DNA of 6,545 nt from Holosporaceae bacterium (lineage in GTDB: Bacteria; Pseudomonadota; Alphaproteobacteria; UBA3830), in contig JAIRZO010000003.1 of NCBI GenBank assembly GCA_031267195.1, forward strand, positions 1 through 6,545. The letters run 5' to 3'. A program made the translations under genes and the position numbers. The notes below the pieces were generated by a model. It was not told the origin of the DNA. It saw only the letters and a program-made list of their open reading frames with translations, and made no database searches. Below are positions 5,770-6,545 of this stretch, one piece after another. Position 1 is the first letter of the stretch. Each line of letters opens with the position of its first letter.

Positions 5770-6545
5770 TGCATACCTCCTACTTTCACCGATAACTTCG
5801 AAAATCTTTCACTAATATTTGTCACCAACACATACAACAGAGGAACAAATAATGTTCCGATTAACGTAGATCCCAGCATCCCGCCGATGATACCGGTCCC
5901 CAGCGAATTGCGGCAAGCACAGCCCACTCCCGAGCCGAATGCCAGTGGCATACAACCAAGAATGAAGGCAAAAGAAGTCATGATGATCGCACGAAACCGC
6001 AATTTTGCAGCATTTACGGCTGCATCCACGACGCTTTCTCCAGCATTTCGCCGCATTAGGGCAAATTCCACCATAAGAATAGCGTTTTTTGCAGACAATC
6101 CTATGAGGGTTATCAGAGCCACTTGAAAATAAATATCATTATAGAACTTTCTCATAAAAACAGCCAAAACTGCTCCGAACAGTGCAAATGGCATCGATAA
6201 AATCACAGAAAACGGTAAACTCCAGCGTTCATATTGGGCCGCAAGAATTAGAAACACCACCAGCAAAGCCAACAGTAGCACTCCAAACGATGTTCCTCCG
6301 TTTTCCTTTTCCTGATAGGATGATCCACCCCAGGATAAACTGTAATCATCGCCGAGAACCTTGCGGGCAACATCCTCCACGGCAACCATCGCTTCTCCGG
6401 ATGAATAGCCAGGAGCAGGAGTGCCAACAACCTTTGCCGATGTGAAAAGATTGAATCGCTCAACCACATTCGGTCCAACCCTTGGCACCAACTTCACCAG
6501 TGATGATAGTGGTACCATTAATCCTTTCGATGATTTCACATAGAC
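5766..6545 (-). CDS. RND multidrug efflux permease (HAE1, AcrB-like), C-terminal part, cut by right window edge
   Basis: The last 259 residues of an inner-membrane proton/drug antiporter of about 1,050 residues; the rest lies beyond 6545. In-frame codons continue to the window edge, so the GTG at 6539 is internal. The fragment starts in the porter domain (VYVKSSKGLMVPLSSLV, like AcrB VRAADGQMVPFSAF), contains WGGSSYQE (72-79), and then the final transmembrane helices, at about 87-105, 111-131, 138-163, 186-205 and 215-241. GLSAKNAILMVEFA (149-162) is the family hallmark. Residues aligning with the AcrB proton-relay positions Lys940, Arg971 and Thr978 are kept (Lys153, Arg183, Thr190); the partner aspartates lie outside the window. 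One oddity is Ala at 186 where most relatives have Pro (RPI to RAI). The stop overlaps the start of the outer-membrane factor gene. A periplasmic adaptor gene is expected upstream, beyond the right edge. Confidence 0.93.
   Translation of the reverse strand, partial: VYVKSSKGLMVPLSSLVKLVPRVGPNVVERFNLFTSAKVVGTPAPGYSSGEAMVAVEDVARKVLGDDYSLSWGGSSYQEKENGGTSFGVLLLALLVVFLILAAQYERWSLPFSVILSMPFALFGAVLAVFMRKFYNDIYFQVALITLIGLSAKNAILMVEFALMRRNAGESVVDAAVNAAKLRFRAIIMTSFAFILGCMPLAFGSGVGCACRNSLGTGIIGGMLGSTLIGTLFVPLLYVLVTNISERFSKLSVKVGGMH
5775..5779 (-). promoter_or_regulatory. Ribosome binding site of the outer-membrane factor, inside the RND gene
   Basis: GGAGG lies within the last codons of the RND gene (encoding part of VGGMH), about 5-6 bases before the TTG at 5769. 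It explains how a weak TTG start could be used: ribosomes finishing the pump can restart within the 4-base TTGA overlap. Confidence 0.65.

Noticed and set aside
5722..6126. 134-codon plus-strand open frame
   Set aside because: It is antisense to the RND permease and the start of the outer-membrane factor, both strongly supported.
1..6545. CRISPR array, tRNA or rRNA genes
   Set aside because: I saw no regularly spaced repeats, and no cloverleaf or rRNA-like conserved strings on either strand.

Overview
The window looks like a stretch of a Gram-negative, probably host-associated or intracellular proteobacterial genome. The evidence is an RND efflux pump joined to an outer-membrane factor lipoprotein, Sec-type signal peptides, decayed mobile DNA, moderately AT-rich sequence, and the start of a mevalonate kinase. 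The mevalonate pathway is uncommon in proteobacteria; it is known, for example, in Coxiella and Legionella relatives. The taxon cannot be fixed from this sequence alone.

Layout, left to right. Positions 1-351 (minus strand) hold the N-terminal 117 residues of a mevalonate/GHMP kinase that runs off the left edge. Positions 352-882 carry no convincing intact gene. They hold a short plus-strand open stretch that may be a gene remnant (479-619), a small MITE-like element with terminal inverted repeats and internal direct repeats (about 635-779), and a weak terminator for the next gene (781-806). Positions 883-3534 (minus) encode an 883-residue protein with a signal peptide, a basic and then Ser/Thr/Pro-rich linker, and a long body I do not recognise. 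Positions 3535-3959 are AT-rich non-coding DNA with that gene's ribosome binding site, a possible promoter and an imperfect hairpin. At 3960-4118 (plus) lies the N-terminal piece of an IS481-type transposase, a dead insertion sequence. Positions 4309-6545 (minus) hold the end of an efflux operon: an RND (HAE1/AcrB-like) inner-membrane pump, cut by the right window edge, followed by a NodT/OprM-type outer-membrane lipoprotein that overlaps it by 4 bases.

How the genes relate: the pump and the outer-membrane factor should form a tripartite efflux machine with a periplasmic adaptor, which probably lies just beyond the right edge. The kinase and the 883-residue protein have no visible link to the pump; transposon relics and terminator-like hairpins separate the blocks. 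The item most worth a second look is the unrecognised exported protein, followed by the MITE-like element and the mevalonate kinase.
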